Positions 5,772 to 12,732 are shown, numbered from the stretch's first letter. The stretch: DNA of 12,732 nucleotides from DATGZX01 sp035296965 (GCA_035296965.1 DATGZX010000266.1:1-12732), one strand, 5' to 3'. Program-made: numbers and translations. Notes: generated by a model not told the origin, from the sequence alone.

Positions 5772-7397
5772 ATGGCAAAGCAGCTGATCTATGCTGATGA
5801 TGCCCGCAAAAAGCTGTTGGCGGGCGCGGATAAACTGGCTCACGCGGTCGGCATCACCCTGGGCCCCACAGGGCGGAATGTCATTCTCGACAAGAGCTTT
5901 GGCGGGCCGACCGTCACCAAGGACGGCGTCACGGTCAGCAAGGAAATCGACCTGGCGGACCCCTTCGAGAACATGGGCGCCAAGCTGGTGAACGCGGTGG
6001 CGCAGAAGACCAGCGACGTGGCCGGCGACGGCACCACCACGGCGACGATCCTCGGCCTGTCGATCTACCAGGAAGGCCTGCGGGCCGTCACGTCGGGCGC
6101 CAACCCGATGGCCGTCAAGCGCGGCATCGACAAGGCGGTCGAGGCGGCGATCAAGTATATCGAGAGCATCACCCGCAAGCTCTCCAAGAAGGAAGAGATG
6201 GAGCAGGTCGCGAGCATCAGCGCCAACAACGACCCGACCATCGGCAAACTGATGGCCGACGCTTTCGAGAAGGTCGGCAAGGACGGCGTGATCACCGTCG
6301 AAGAAGGCAAGACTTCCGAGACCGTGCTCGATTTCGTGGAAGGGATGCAGTTCGACAAGGGCTACATCTCCCCCTATTTCGTCACCAATCCGCAGGAGAT
6401 GAAGGCAGAGCTGGAAGACGCCTACATCCTGATCCACGAGAAGAAGCTCTCCAACGTCCGCGACATGCTGCCGCTTTTGGAAAAGGTCGCGCAGGGGGGC
6501 AAGCCGCTCTTGATCATCGCCGAGGACGTTGAAAGCGAAGCGCTCGCGGCGCTGGTCGTCAATCGGCTGCGCGGCGTGTTGCAGGTCTGTGCGGTGAAGG
6601 CGCCCGGTTTCGGCGACCGCCGCAAGGCGATGCTCGGCGACATCGCGGTGCTGACGGGCGGTCAGTTCATCAGCGAAGACCTTGGCATCAAGCTGGAAAA
6701 CGTCCAGCTCGAGCAGCTCGGCAAGGCCAAGACCATTCGCGTCGAGAAGGAGAATACCACCATCATCAATGGCGCGGGCAAGAAGGCCGACATCCAGAAG
6801 CGCATCGAGCAGATCCGGGCGCAGATGGAGCAGACCGAAAGCGAATACGACAAGGAGAAGTTCAGCGAGCGCCTGGCGAAGCTGACGGGCGGCGTGGCCA
6901 TCATCCGCGTCGGCGCCGCCACGGAAGCGGACATGAAGCAGAAGAAGGGCCGCGTGGAAGACGCTCTGCACGCCACGCGCGCCGCCGTTGCCGAAGGCAT
7001 CCTGCCGGGCGGCGGCGTCGCCTTGATCCGGGCTATCCCCCATGTCAAGGAGATCTCTAAGAAGCTCGACGGTGACGAAAAACTGGGCGTCGACATCGTC
7101 GCCCGGGCCCTGGAGAAACCGATCCGCACGATTGCCGAGAATTCCGGCACCGACGGCGCGGTTGTGGCCGACGAGGTGCGTCAACGCGACGAAAAGTCGG
7201 GAAACATCGGCTATAATGCAAATACCGGCGAGTACGTGGATATGTTCAAGGCCGGTATAGTCGATCCAACCAAGGTCACCCGTTCTGCCTTGCAGAATGC
7301 AGCAAGCATTGCGGGCCTGATGCTCACCACCGAAGTCTTGATCACCAAGATTGACGAGGACGAGGCAGGCGGCAAGGTGCACGGGGCCATCCAGTAA
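5772..7397 (+). CDS. groEL2: Chaperonin GroEL (paralogue 2, no GGM tail)
   Basis: This is a 541-aa chaperonin, close to the usual length. The ATP site is intact (VAGDGTTTATI with D86, EDALHATRAA, PGGGVAL). The apical face keeps the classical aromatic residues in FDKGYISPYF (Y198 and Y202, equivalents of E. coli Y199 and Y203), unlike groEL1. The C-terminus ends EDEAGGKVHGAIQ, so the flexible GGM tail that normally reaches into the cavity is absent. The start is ATG 5772 with GGAG 11 nt upstream. It follows groES by 86 bp including a stem-loop. Of the pair it looks more canonical in the substrate-binding groove, while groEL1 has the canonical tail. Identity is certain; the split in roles is inference. 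Confidence 0.98.
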   Translation: MAKQLIYADDARKKLLAGADKLAHAVGITLGPTGRNVILDKSFGGPTVTKDGVTVSKEIDLADPFENMGAKLVNAVAQKTSDVAGDGTTTATILGLSIYQEGLRAVTSGANPMAVKRGIDKAVEAAIKYIESITRKLSKKEEMEQVASISANNDPTIGKLMADAFEKVGKDGVITVEEGKTSETVLDFVEGMQFDKGYISPYFVTNPQEMKAELEDAYILIHEKKLSNVRDMLPLLEKVAQGGKPLLIIAEDVESEALAALVVNRLRGVLQVCAVKAPGFGDRRKAMLGDIAVLTGGQFISEDLGIKLENVQLEQLGKAKTIRVEKENTTIINGAGKKADIQKRIEQIRAQMEQTESEYDKEKFSERLAKLTGGVAIIRVGAATEADMKQKKGRVEDALHATRAAVAEGILPGGGVALIRAIPHVKEISKKLDGDEKLGVDIVARALEKPIRTIAENSGTDGAVVADEVRQRDEKSGNIGYNANTGEYVDMFKAGIVDPTKVTRSALQNAASIAGLMLTTEVLITKIDEDEAGGKVHGAIQ

Positions 7398-7412
7398 GGG
7401 GTTTGTCTGAGA

Positions 7413-7453
7413 GATCATATGGGTCCTATAGGCCCTATAGGACCCATATGATC
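7413..7453. terminator. 41-bp perfect palindrome after groEL2
   Basis: Two perfect 20-nt arms, 7413-7432 and 7434-7453, surround one C. The core is CCTATAGG-type sequence. In RNA it would fold into a very stable hairpin 15 nt past the groEL2 stop. There is no T-run after it, so it could be a Rho-independent-like stop of unusual type, an mRNA 3'-end protector, or a copy of a dispersed palindromic repeat. Palindromes built on CTATAGG words are, from general memory, common between planctomycete genes. Confidence 0.5.
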
Positions 7454-7457
7454 CCTA

Positions 7458-7473
7458 GCCCCGCTTCGGGGGC
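7458..7473 (+). other. Small GC hairpin after the 41-bp palindrome
   Basis: GCCCCGCTTCGGGGGC can pair 5 bp closed by a short CTT-containing loop. It lies 4 nt after the long palindrome. Together they may form a double transcription stop between groEL2 and dnaJ, but the following bases are not T-rich. Confidence 0.3.
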
Positions 7474-7632
7474 AAGGGGAAATCTTTCAACAGGCTCAAA
7501 CCGTGCGTGGCTCCGAACGGAATGGCTTCGGGTGATCGGGCGTAAACGGAGACTGAGCCTGAATCCTCCATTCTCAGTTTTCGCATTCCGCCGCCGCTGT
7601 CGTTCTGTTACTCGGTCACGGGCGGAGACATG

Positions 7633-8799
7633 ATGGCCACCAGCAGCAAAAGGGACTATTACGAGGTCCTCGGCATTGTCCGTGAAGCAGATGGGGAAGA
7701 GATCCAGCGTGCCTACCGCAAGCTGGCCATGCAGTATCACCCCGACCGCAACGTCGGTGACGCGGAGGCGGAGCTGAAGTTCAAGGAAGCCGCCGAGGCG
7801 TACGAGATCCTGCGCGATCCCGACAAACGCCAGCGCTACGATCGCTACGGGCACGCCGGCCTGGAAGGGCTGAACGTCCCGCATTTCAACGACGCTCAGT
7901 CGGTGTTCGACCTGTTCGGCGACCTGTTCGGCGATCTCCTCGGCGGCGCCCGCGGCCGGCACGGTCCGCAGCGCGGCCGGGATCATAAAGTTGAAGTCGA
8001 ACTCACCCTTGCCGAGGCGGCCCACGGCATCAGCAAAACGGTCACGGTGTCGCGCGAGGAGCTGTGCAGCGAATGCTCGGCGACGGGGGCAAAGCGCGGC
8101 ACGCGGCCGACGCCCTGCCGGCGCTGCAACGGCCACGGCGTCGTCATCCAGAGCCAGGGCTTCTTCCGCGTCCAGCAGACCTGCCGGGCGTGCGGCGGGA
8201 CCGGCACCATCATCAGCGACCCCTGCCAGGCATGCCACGGCCAGGGCCGCGTCGTGGCCAAACGGACGATCGAGGTGGCGATCCCTGCCGGCGTCGATAA
8301 CGGCACGGCCATCCGCCTGAGCGGCGAAGGCGAAGCGGGCGATCCGGGCGCCCCACGTGGCGACCTCTATTGCGTGGTGCATGTCCGCGAGCACGCCTTC
8401 TTCAAGCGGGACGGCACGCACCTGATTTGCCACGTGCCCATCACGTTCAGCCAGGCCGCCTTGGGGGCCGAGATCGAAGTGCCCACGCTGGACGGCCCCC
8501 TCCTGCACACGTTGAAACATGGCACGCAAAGCGGCGACGTGTTGCGCATCGCGGGCAAGGGCATGCCCTCCCTGCGCGGCGGCCGCAAGGGCGACCTCCT
8601 GGTCCAGGTTGCCATCGAGACGCCGCGGCATCTGACCAAGCGGCAAGAAGAATTGATCCGCGAATTGGCGGAGCTGGAGAAGAGCCACGTATCGCCCCAG
8701 CGCAAGGGTTTCTTGGACAAGCTCCGCGAGTTCTTCGCGGGCCAGGAAGGAGAGCCCAAAAACAACGCCCCCGCCCCAAGCCCCGAAAAGGAAGCGTAA
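7633..8799 (+). CDS. dnaJ: Chaperone DnaJ, class A (Hsp40)
   Basis: This is a 388-aa Hsp40 co-chaperone that delivers substrates to DnaK and stimulates its ATPase. The J domain (8-73) carries HPD at 36-38. The Gly/Phe region is short and acidic rather than strongly G/F-rich (about 75-112, including FDLFGDLFGDLLGG). The zinc-binding domain has eight cysteines at 145, 148, 162, 165, 184, 187, 198 and 201. Repeats 2-4 fit CxxCxGxG; repeat 1 reads CSECSATG, with alanine for the first glycine. C-terminal substrate-binding domains follow (about 210-360), then a charged tail. ATG at 7633 is preferred over ATG 7630, since GGCGGAG lies 5 nt from it but only 2 nt from the other. It is followed by grpE after 92 bp. 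No dnaK is in the window. Confidence 0.96.
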   Translation: MATSSKRDYYEVLGIVREADGEEIQRAYRKLAMQYHPDRNVGDAEAELKFKEAAEAYEILRDPDKRQRYDRYGHAGLEGLNVPHFNDAQSVFDLFGDLFGDLLGGARGRHGPQRGRDHKVEVELTLAEAAHGISKTVTVSREELCSECSATGAKRGTRPTPCRRCNGHGVVIQSQGFFRVQQTCRACGGTGTIISDPCQACHGQGRVVAKRTIEVAIPAGVDNGTAIRLSGEGEAGDPGAPRGDLYCVVHVREHAFFKRDGTHLICHVPITFSQAALGAEIEVPTLDGPLLHTLKHGTQSGDVLRIAGKGMPSLRGGRKGDLLVQVAIETPRHLTKRQEELIRELAELEKSHVSPQRKGFLDKLREFFAGQEGEPKNNAPAPSPEKEA

Positions 8800-8891
8800 A
8801 CCCGGCGAGCCGAGGCCCGTCAGGGCCCGGATGCTATTCGCAGGGCACGAAAACTGCACCAGGGAGATAGAGGCGCAGAGGAGGACCAGCT

Positions 8892-9479
8892 ATGAACGAA
8901 GGAAAATCGGAAAAACCAAAATCGGCTGGCGCGGAAAACCAGGCTGTGGGAACGGATGCCGCGACCGCCGTCTTCGAAGACCTGGAGGCGCTGCGCGAAC
9001 GCATCGCCGGTCTGGAGCAGGAGCGCGACGACTTCCGGAACCTCCTGCAGCGTACGCGCGCCGATTTCGAAAACTATCAAAAGCGGTCGCAACGGGACTC
9101 GGCCCAGGAGCGGCGCTATGCGCACGGCGCCCTGGCCCTCGACATTCTGCCGATCCTGGACAACTTCGAACGAGCCGTGGCGGCGGCCAAGCAGGCGGGA
9201 GAGAGTGGGCCGCTCGTCCAGGGTGTGTCGTTGATTCAAAACCAGGTCATGGACGCGCTCAAGCGCAACGGCATCACGCGCATGGAGGCCGAGGGCCAAC
9301 CGTTCAACCCAAACCTGCATCAGGCGGTCATGCAACAGCCTGCCGCCGAGCAGCCACCGAATACGGTCCTGAAAGTTTTGGAACAAGGATTCATGCTCCA
9401 CGACCGGGTGCTGCGCCCTGCAAGTGTCGTGGTATCGGTTCCGGCGCCCGCCGCTGGCGGCCAGGGCGTTGCGAAGTAA
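8892..9479 (+). CDS. grpE: Nucleotide exchange factor GrpE
   Basis: This is a 195-aa cytoplasmic dimer that releases ADP from DnaK. A polar N-terminus (1-25) precedes a long coiled coil (about 28-72, LEALRERIAGLEQERDDFRN then DFENYQKR). A helical dimer region follows with LDILPILDNFERA (82-94), then the beta domain with FNPNLHQAV (118-126) and the signature VLEQGFMLHDRVLRPASVVVS (142-162). The start is ATG 8892 with AGAGGAGG 7 nt upstream. It lies directly after dnaJ. Its partner DnaK must be encoded elsewhere. Confidence 0.96.
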   Translation: MNEGKSEKPKSAGAENQAVGTDAATAVFEDLEALRERIAGLEQERDDFRNLLQRTRADFENYQKRSQRDSAQERRYAHGALALDILPILDNFERAVAAAKQAGESGPLVQGVSLIQNQVMDALKRNGITRMEAEGQPFNPNLHQAVMQQPAAEQPPNTVLKVLEQGFMLHDRVLRPASVVVSVPAPAAGGQGVAK

Positions 9480-9513
9480 GAACCATTCGAATCATGTGAG
9501 GGAGGTACAAGGC

Positions 9514-9861
9514 ATGCCGACTTACGAATATCATTGCGACGCGTGCGAGAATCACTTCGATGAATTTCAGTCGATGATGGACAAGCCGCTCAAGAAGTGC
9601 CCGAAGTGCGGCAAATCGAAATTGCGGCGCATCTTTGGAACCGGAGCCGCGATCATCTTCAAGGGATCGGGCTTCTACCAGACCGACTACCGCAGCGAAT
9701 CGTACAAGGCCGCGGCCAAGGCGGAGGAGCAGAGTGCGAAGCCGGCCGCTACAGACGCTAAATCTTCCGCAAACGGCACCGCCGGCAGCGAAAAGTCGGC
9801 AAGCACCAGTGAATCGCCCAAGAAAAGCTCCAAGTCCAAGGCCAAGGCTTCCGATGATTAA
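9514..9861 (+). CDS. FmdB-family zinc-ribbon protein
   Basis: This is a 115-aa protein starting MPTYEYHCDACENHF, the hallmark of the FmdB family of putative regulatory proteins. Two zinc knuckles, C8-x2-C11 and C29-x2-C32, form one ribbon in the first 40 residues. GAAIIFKGSGFYQTDYRSES (47-66) matches the usual end of the conserved core. From about 67 the protein is a low-complexity tail rich in Ala, Ser and Lys, probably disordered. ATG 9514 has AGGGAGGT 7 nt upstream; the longer frame from 9424 has no support. Its last 8 bases overlap the start of yacG, and it follows grpE by 34 bp. The biological role of the family is not firmly known. Confidence 0.88.
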   Translation: MPTYEYHCDACENHFDEFQSMMDKPLKKCPKCGKSKLRRIFGTGAAIIFKGSGFYQTDYRSESYKAAAKAEEQSAKPAATDAKSSANGTAGSEKSASTSESPKKSSKSKAKASDD

Positions 9862-10051
9862 GGTAAGTTGCCCCGTCTGTGGCAAGAAGCTGCAAGGCAA
9901 CGATTCCGCACGCGGGCCCGATCATCCGTTTTGCAGTTCGCGCTGCAAGCTGATCGACCTGGGCCGCTGGTTGGGCGAGGAATACGCTTTCCGGCCGGAG
10001 AATGATGCGGGAGACCCGGCCCCCGTCGGCGATGAGCAGTGCATCCCCTGA
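9854..10051 (+). CDS. yacG: YacG-type zinc protein, putative DNA gyrase inhibitor
   Basis: This is a 65-aa protein. It has a four-cysteine zinc site CPVC (C6, C9) and CSSRC (C27, C31), followed by KLIDLGRWLGEEY, the conserved YacG helix; the E. coli protein has PFCSKRCQLIDLGEWAAEE at the same place. YacG binds GyrB and inhibits gyrase in E. coli. The C-terminal 20 residues are acidic and proline-containing, as in other members. The ATG at 9854 lies inside the final codons of the FmdB-type gene, so translation is probably coupled. A Rho-independent terminator follows 33 bp after the stop. It is too short to stand out by length, and the cysteine pattern makes the call. Confidence 0.9.
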   Translation: MIKVSCPVCGKKLQGNDSARGPDHPFCSSRCKLIDLGRWLGEEYAFRPENDAGDPAPVGDEQCIP

Positions 10052-10084
10052 GCCGGCCGTTCCTTCGGCCGTTCCTAATAGAGT

Positions 10085-10121
10085 AGAGGCGTGGTTTCGG
10101 CCACGCCTCTCTTTGTTTTAT
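10085..10121 (+). terminator. Rho-independent terminator after yacG
   Basis: A perfect 10-bp stem, AGAGGCGTGG (10085-10094) with CCACGCCTCT (10101-10110), encloses the loop TTTCGG. It is followed by CTTTGTTTTAT. It would end the rightward transcript carrying yacG. The T-tract overlaps the stop codon of the converging Clp_N gene. A smaller stem CGGCCG/CGGCCG (10054-10071) precedes it. Confidence 0.88.
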
Positions 10122-10960
10122 CCGGGAGGCTGTCTTAACAAATTGAGAATATCCGCCTGCGCGTCATCCAGCTTGAGCCCCATGTTGGTAAGGACCTGGC
10201 AACCGACGCAATCCTGCTCACGCAGTAAGCCCAGGAGTATGTGTTCGGTGCCCACATAATTGTGATTGAGGTTACGAGCTTCCTCAAGCGCGAATTCGAT
10301 GACTTTTTTGGCTCGGGGAGTCTGCGGCAATTTGCCCATCGTCACCATGTCGGGGCCCGGCGGTATTGCCTTTTCGATCTCGCGTCGAATCTTCTGCAAA
10401 TCGATTTCTCGATTTCGCAAGACCGTGGCGGCAACTCCCGAGCCTTCTTTTACCAGTCCCAAGAGTATATGTTCTGTACCGATATACTCGTGGTTCAGTC
10501 TTTGGGCCTCTTGATTGGCCAATGTCATGACTTTTCGGGCGGGGTCCGTGAAGCTCGCGTAAGGACCAAGATTACTGAAACTCGGTAAGAAAAGGCCGTG
10601 GAACCGGATTCCCCACCAGACACCCATGGAGCAAAACAGAATGGCGCCCAGCCAAAAGCCTGCCAGAAGAAGAAAAATACCTGTACCCAGGTTGGCATCC
10701 CCTGTAGGCGCAGCCGCATCACCGAGGAAAAGGCCTGCCGCGCCCCCGCCAACGAAGCCAATCAGGCCAAGGAAGGCGGCCTTGCGTCTGCCCTTCCCGC
10801 GCGTGTGCGCCCAGGGGATACCTGCAAGGACAAAACTGACGGCACCCACGCACAAAAGAGTAAAGGGAATGGGGTACGCCACCTCCATCGCTCGCGCAAT
10901 GATTGCAACGACGATCACGGCCAGGCCCGCAAGAGTCAGCCAACCCAGGACTTTACCCAT
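10118..10960 (-). CDS. Membrane protein with tandem ClpC-type N-terminal repeats, no AAA+
   Basis: This is a 280-aa protein. Four hydrophobic segments (about 4-25, 31-51, 60-81, 92-118) form a membrane part with a basic loop TRGKGRRK at 53-60. The rest is a soluble double Clp_N (ClpC/ClpA N-domain) unit. Repeat 1 is about 136-200 (FTDPARKVMTLANQEAQRLN, GTEHILLGLV). Repeat 2 is about 211-276 (TPRAKKVIEFALEEARNLNH, GTEHILLGLL). The linker GPDMVTMGKLPQTPRAKK is strikingly ClpC-like. In Clp ATPases this domain binds substrates and adaptors; here both ATPase modules are missing. ATG 10960, with GGGGA 5 nt upstream, is preferred to ATG 11023, whose extra 21 residues look random and lack a ribosome site. 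It could act as a membrane-tethered receptor or decoy for Clp substrates or adaptors (inference). Confidence 0.9.
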   Translation of the reverse strand: MGKVLGWLTLAGLAVIVVAIIARAMEVAYPIPFTLLCVGAVSFVLAGIPWAHTRGKGRRKAAFLGLIGFVGGGAAGLFLGDAAAPTGDANLGTGIFLLLAGFWLGAILFCSMGVWWGIRFHGLFLPSFSNLGPYASFTDPARKVMTLANQEAQRLNHEYIGTEHILLGLVKEGSGVAATVLRNREIDLQKIRREIEKAIPPGPDMVTMGKLPQTPRAKKVIEFALEEARNLNHNYVGTEHILLGLLREQDCVGCQVLTNMGLKLDDAQADILNLLRQPPG

Positions 10961-11001
10961 GATTGTCCCCGCCGTGTACCAGTGGAATCTAGCTTGGTTG
11001 C

Positions 11002-11007
11002 ATTGTA
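11002..11007 (-). promoter_or_regulatory. Possible -10 box for the Clp_N membrane gene
   Basis: Read on the minus strand, TACAAT lies about 42 bp before ATG 10960. It matches five of six bases of the -10 consensus. The -35 region is poor. The position in a divergent gap supports it weakly. Confidence 0.28.
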
Positions 11008-11063
11008 TTTGTCGCAGTTGCATGACGCGAGCGCATCGGATAGGCCTGGCCGGTGAGACGGAG

Positions 11064-11072
11064 TGTTACAAT
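11064..11072 (+). promoter_or_regulatory. Extended -10 promoter candidate for yacP-like gene
   Basis: TGTTACAAT fits an extended -10 element (TG, one base, TACAAT), 47 bp before ATG 11119. Extended -10 promoters need little -35 similarity, and none is seen. Together with the minus-strand box 57 bp away it makes a compact divergent promoter region. Confidence 0.38.
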
Positions 11073-11118
11073 GAACGGCGGAGTTAATCCGCGTTCGATT
11101 CTGACAGGATCCAACCCC

Positions 11119-11673
11119 ATGCCGTACCTGATCGACGGCTACAACCTGCTCCATGCGATGGGCCTGGTTCATAGCCGGACGGCCCCGACCGCCCTCAGGA
11201 AGGCGCGGCTGGGACTTCTCGGGTTGCTGGGCAGCGCCTATGGAGACGAGGCGTCGAGCGTCACCGTGATCTTCGACGCGGCGCGGGCGCCGCGCGGCGT
11301 TCCGGCGGAGGAAGATGTTCACGGTGTGCACGTCCGTTTTGCCATCCATCAGGCTCAGGCCGACGATCTCATCGAGGCGCTCATCCGCGAAGACTCCGCA
11401 CCCCGGCGACTGACCGTCGTTTCCAATGATCGCCGCATCCAGAAGGCGGCCGAGCGCCGGCATTGCCAGGCCATGCCGTGCGGCGAGTTTCTGGATCAAC
11501 TGGAACGGCGCCGGCGGAAACCGGGCAAAAAGGCTGCTGCAAAGCCGAAGGAGCCGGAGCGACCCTTCGACGAGGAAAAGGAACACTGGCTCAAGGAATT
11601 TGCCGAGCTGGAAAACGATCCCGCGCTCCGGGAATTGTCAGACCCACAAGAGTGGCGCGATTTCGAGGGATGA
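11119..11673 (+). CDS. YacP-like NYN-domain ribonuclease
   Basis: This is a 184-aa protein with the NYN (PIN-like) fold found in YacP/Rae1-type proteins. MPYLIDGYNLLHAMG gives the first strand with D6 and N9. VTVIFDAARAP gives D53. ADDLIEALI gives D82 and D83, and LTVVSNDRRIQ gives S102, N103 and D104. These acidic residues form the metal-binding nuclease centre in the family. A basic linker (about 130-148, RRRRKPGKKAAAKPK) and an acidic helical tail follow. The Bacillus relative cleaves mRNA at the ribosome; the same role here is inference. ATG 11119, with AGGA 9 nt upstream, fits the family start; in-frame ATGs at 11053 and 11071 add unsupported residues. It converges on the vWA gene with a 29-bp gap. 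Confidence 0.87.
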   Translation: MPYLIDGYNLLHAMGLVHSRTAPTALRKARLGLLGLLGSAYGDEASSVTVIFDAARAPRGVPAEEDVHGVHVRFAIHQAQADDLIEALIREDSAPRRLTVVSNDRRIQKAAERRHCQAMPCGEFLDQLERRRRKPGKKAAAKPKEPERPFDEEKEHWLKEFAELENDPALRELSDPQEWRDFEG

Positions 11674-11702
11674 GCCTTGCCCTCATTCCCAAACTCCATC
11701 AA

Positions 11703-12732
11703 TTACGAGATAATCTGCCGGCGCCGGGCGAGGTAATCCCACACCACGTAACGATCCAAATCACGTCCAGCCGTGAAGAACACGCGGCCGCGCGTGGTCT
11801 CCGCGATGCGGTAGGCGAAACGGACGTCGTCTTCCGTTTGGTTCCAGTTGGCGAGCAGGAAGATGTTGATCGTGATGCCTTCGCGCGCGCAAAGTTGTGC
11901 TTCGCGCAACGTCGCGGATTCGGTGCGGCGGTCGGGCGGGTAAAGGAGGTAGAGCACCTCGCCTTCGAAGTGGGCCGTCGGCAGCCCGTCCGTGATCAAG
12001 ATGATCTGGCGGTTGGGCGTGTCCTGGGCGGAGAGGAACTGCCGGCCGACCTGCAGCCCGCGCTGAATATTGGTGAAGTGCGGCGGGATCTGGAATTCAT
12101 GGATGTCCGGTTTACTCATGTCCACCCATTTATGGAAAACCGGGCTGTGCACGGTGACCGGCTTGGGCATGAGCGAGGCAATTTCCGAGACGTGCCGCGG
12201 CTTGGCGAACGTGTAAAGCTCGATGAACTGCAGGAAGTCGCCGGGGTATTCGCTGCGGATCAGCCCGTCGAGGGCCAGGCCCATGCGCTTGACGTTGACG
12301 TACTGGGCCTCGTAGCGCATCGAGCCGCTCATGTCCAGGAGGACCACGGTGGCGCACTTGGGCGTGTTGCGGGTGCGGTGGACGAGAATGTCGTCGCCGC
12401 GGAGCCGCAGAGGCAGCCCCGGGCCGTCGCGGAGCATGGCGTTGATGAGCGAGCCGGGGATGTCCATGTTGGCCAGCGAGTCGCCGAATTCGTATTGCTT
12501 CGTTTGCTGCATCTCGACCGCGCCCTCGCCCACGATCGGACCCTGGTGGCGGCCGGTCCGCGAGGCCTCCAAGTTGGCGAAAATTCGCTCCAACAGCCGC
12601 CCTTGGAAGAGGCGATAGGCCTTGGGCGTGAGCCGATAACCCTGGGCCGTCCGCTCTAGTCCCTGCTGCTCGGCAAGGTCCTTGAGGTACTGTTCGACCA
12701 TGCGGGCCAACTCTTGGAGTTTGTCCATGTCG
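11703..12732 (-). CDS. vWA-domain protein, 5' end beyond window
   Basis: At least 341 residues are seen from the in-frame ATG at 12728, but the frame stays open to the window edge and the first residues look like the middle of a protein. The N-terminal portion is helical (about 1-60). The vWA domain (about 125-330) has a complete MIDAS: DMSGS (132-136), T219 in HFTNI, and D247 in LITDGLP, so metal-dependent ligand binding is likely. No signal peptide or membrane segment is seen in this part. Related vWA proteins are often encoded next to MoxR or ChlI-type AAA+ ATPases and act with them as chaperone-like pairs. Such a partner would lie to the right and is not visible. The stop at 11703 faces the yacP-like gene. 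Confidence 0.85.
   Translation of the reverse strand, partial: DMDKLQELARMVEQYLKDLAEQQGLERTAQGYRLTPKAYRLFQGRLLERIFANLEASRTGRHQGPIVGEGAVEMQQTKQYEFGDSLANMDIPGSLINAMLRDGPGLPLRLRGDDILVHRTRNTPKCATVVLLDMSGSMRYEAQYVNVKRMGLALDGLIRSEYPGDFLQFIELYTFAKPRHVSEIASLMPKPVTVHSPVFHKWVDMSKPDIHEFQIPPHFTNIQRGLQVGRQFLSAQDTPNRQIILITDGLPTAHFEGEVLYLLYPPDRRTESATLREAQLCAREGITINIFLLANWNQTEDDVRFAYRIAETTRGRVFFTAGRDLDRYVVWDYLARRRQIIS

Noticed and set aside
10961..11023. N-terminal extension of the Clp_N membrane protein from ATG 11023
   Set aside because: It has no ribosome site, its residues are unlike a signal or anchor, and it overlaps the likely promoter box at 11002-11007.
11463..12659. 398-codon plus-strand frame opposite the vWA gene
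   Set aside because: The vWA protein has a full MIDAS and clear family character; the plus-strand product is unrecognisable antisense.

Overview
The window most likely comes from a planctomycete chromosome, possibly of the Gemmatales. The evidence is the gene order groEL, groES, groEL, dnaJ, grpE, which I recall from planctomycetes such as Rhodopirellula. It is supported by the GC-rich chaperone genes, the gaps filled with palindromes built on CTATAGG and GGTCC words, and the ClpC-type N-domain sequence, which looks planctomycete. No rRNA, tRNA or CRISPR array is visible, so the assignment rests on gene content and style only.

Region 1 (1-3000) is accessory. A 20-bp direct repeat near the left edge (89-133) resembles the multiple terminal repeats of IS21-type elements. 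It is followed by a compact, visibly more AT-rich three-gene operon on the minus strand, transcribed from about 2931 down to 282. The operon holds a 132-aa conserved-looking protein, a 170-aa unknown protein and a 579-aa SIMIBI/MinD-like ATPase with the variant P-loop KGGNGRT and a helical, TPR-like C-terminal half. Spacing is 2 nt and then an ATGA overlap, so the three are probably made together. This is the best candidate in the window for an undescribed system, perhaps signalling or conflict/defence.

Region 2 (3300-9480) is the protein-folding cluster on the plus strand: groEL1 with a long GGM tail and a His/Asp patch, groES, groEL2 without a GGM tail, then dnaJ (class A) and grpE. No dnaK or hrcA is in view and no CIRCE operator was found. 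Instead the gaps hold a short perfect palindrome before groEL1, three 11-bp-phased repeats and a long stem-loop before groES, a second long stem-loop before groEL2, and a 41-bp perfect palindrome after groEL2. The two GroELs differ at key substrate- and GroES-binding positions, which suggests division of labour.

Region 3 (9514-10121) holds an FmdB-type zinc-ribbon gene overlapping yacG (gyrase inhibitor/zinc protein), closed by a good Rho-independent terminator. Converging on it is a minus-strand gene for a membrane protein that carries two ClpC-type N-terminal repeats but no AAA+ module. A divergent promoter region separates this from a YacP-like NYN nuclease gene. At the right edge a vWA-domain gene (MIDAS intact, 5' end outside the window) converges on yacP.

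Regions 2 and 3 look like housekeeping protein quality control and RNA/DNA maintenance. Region 1 looks acquired.
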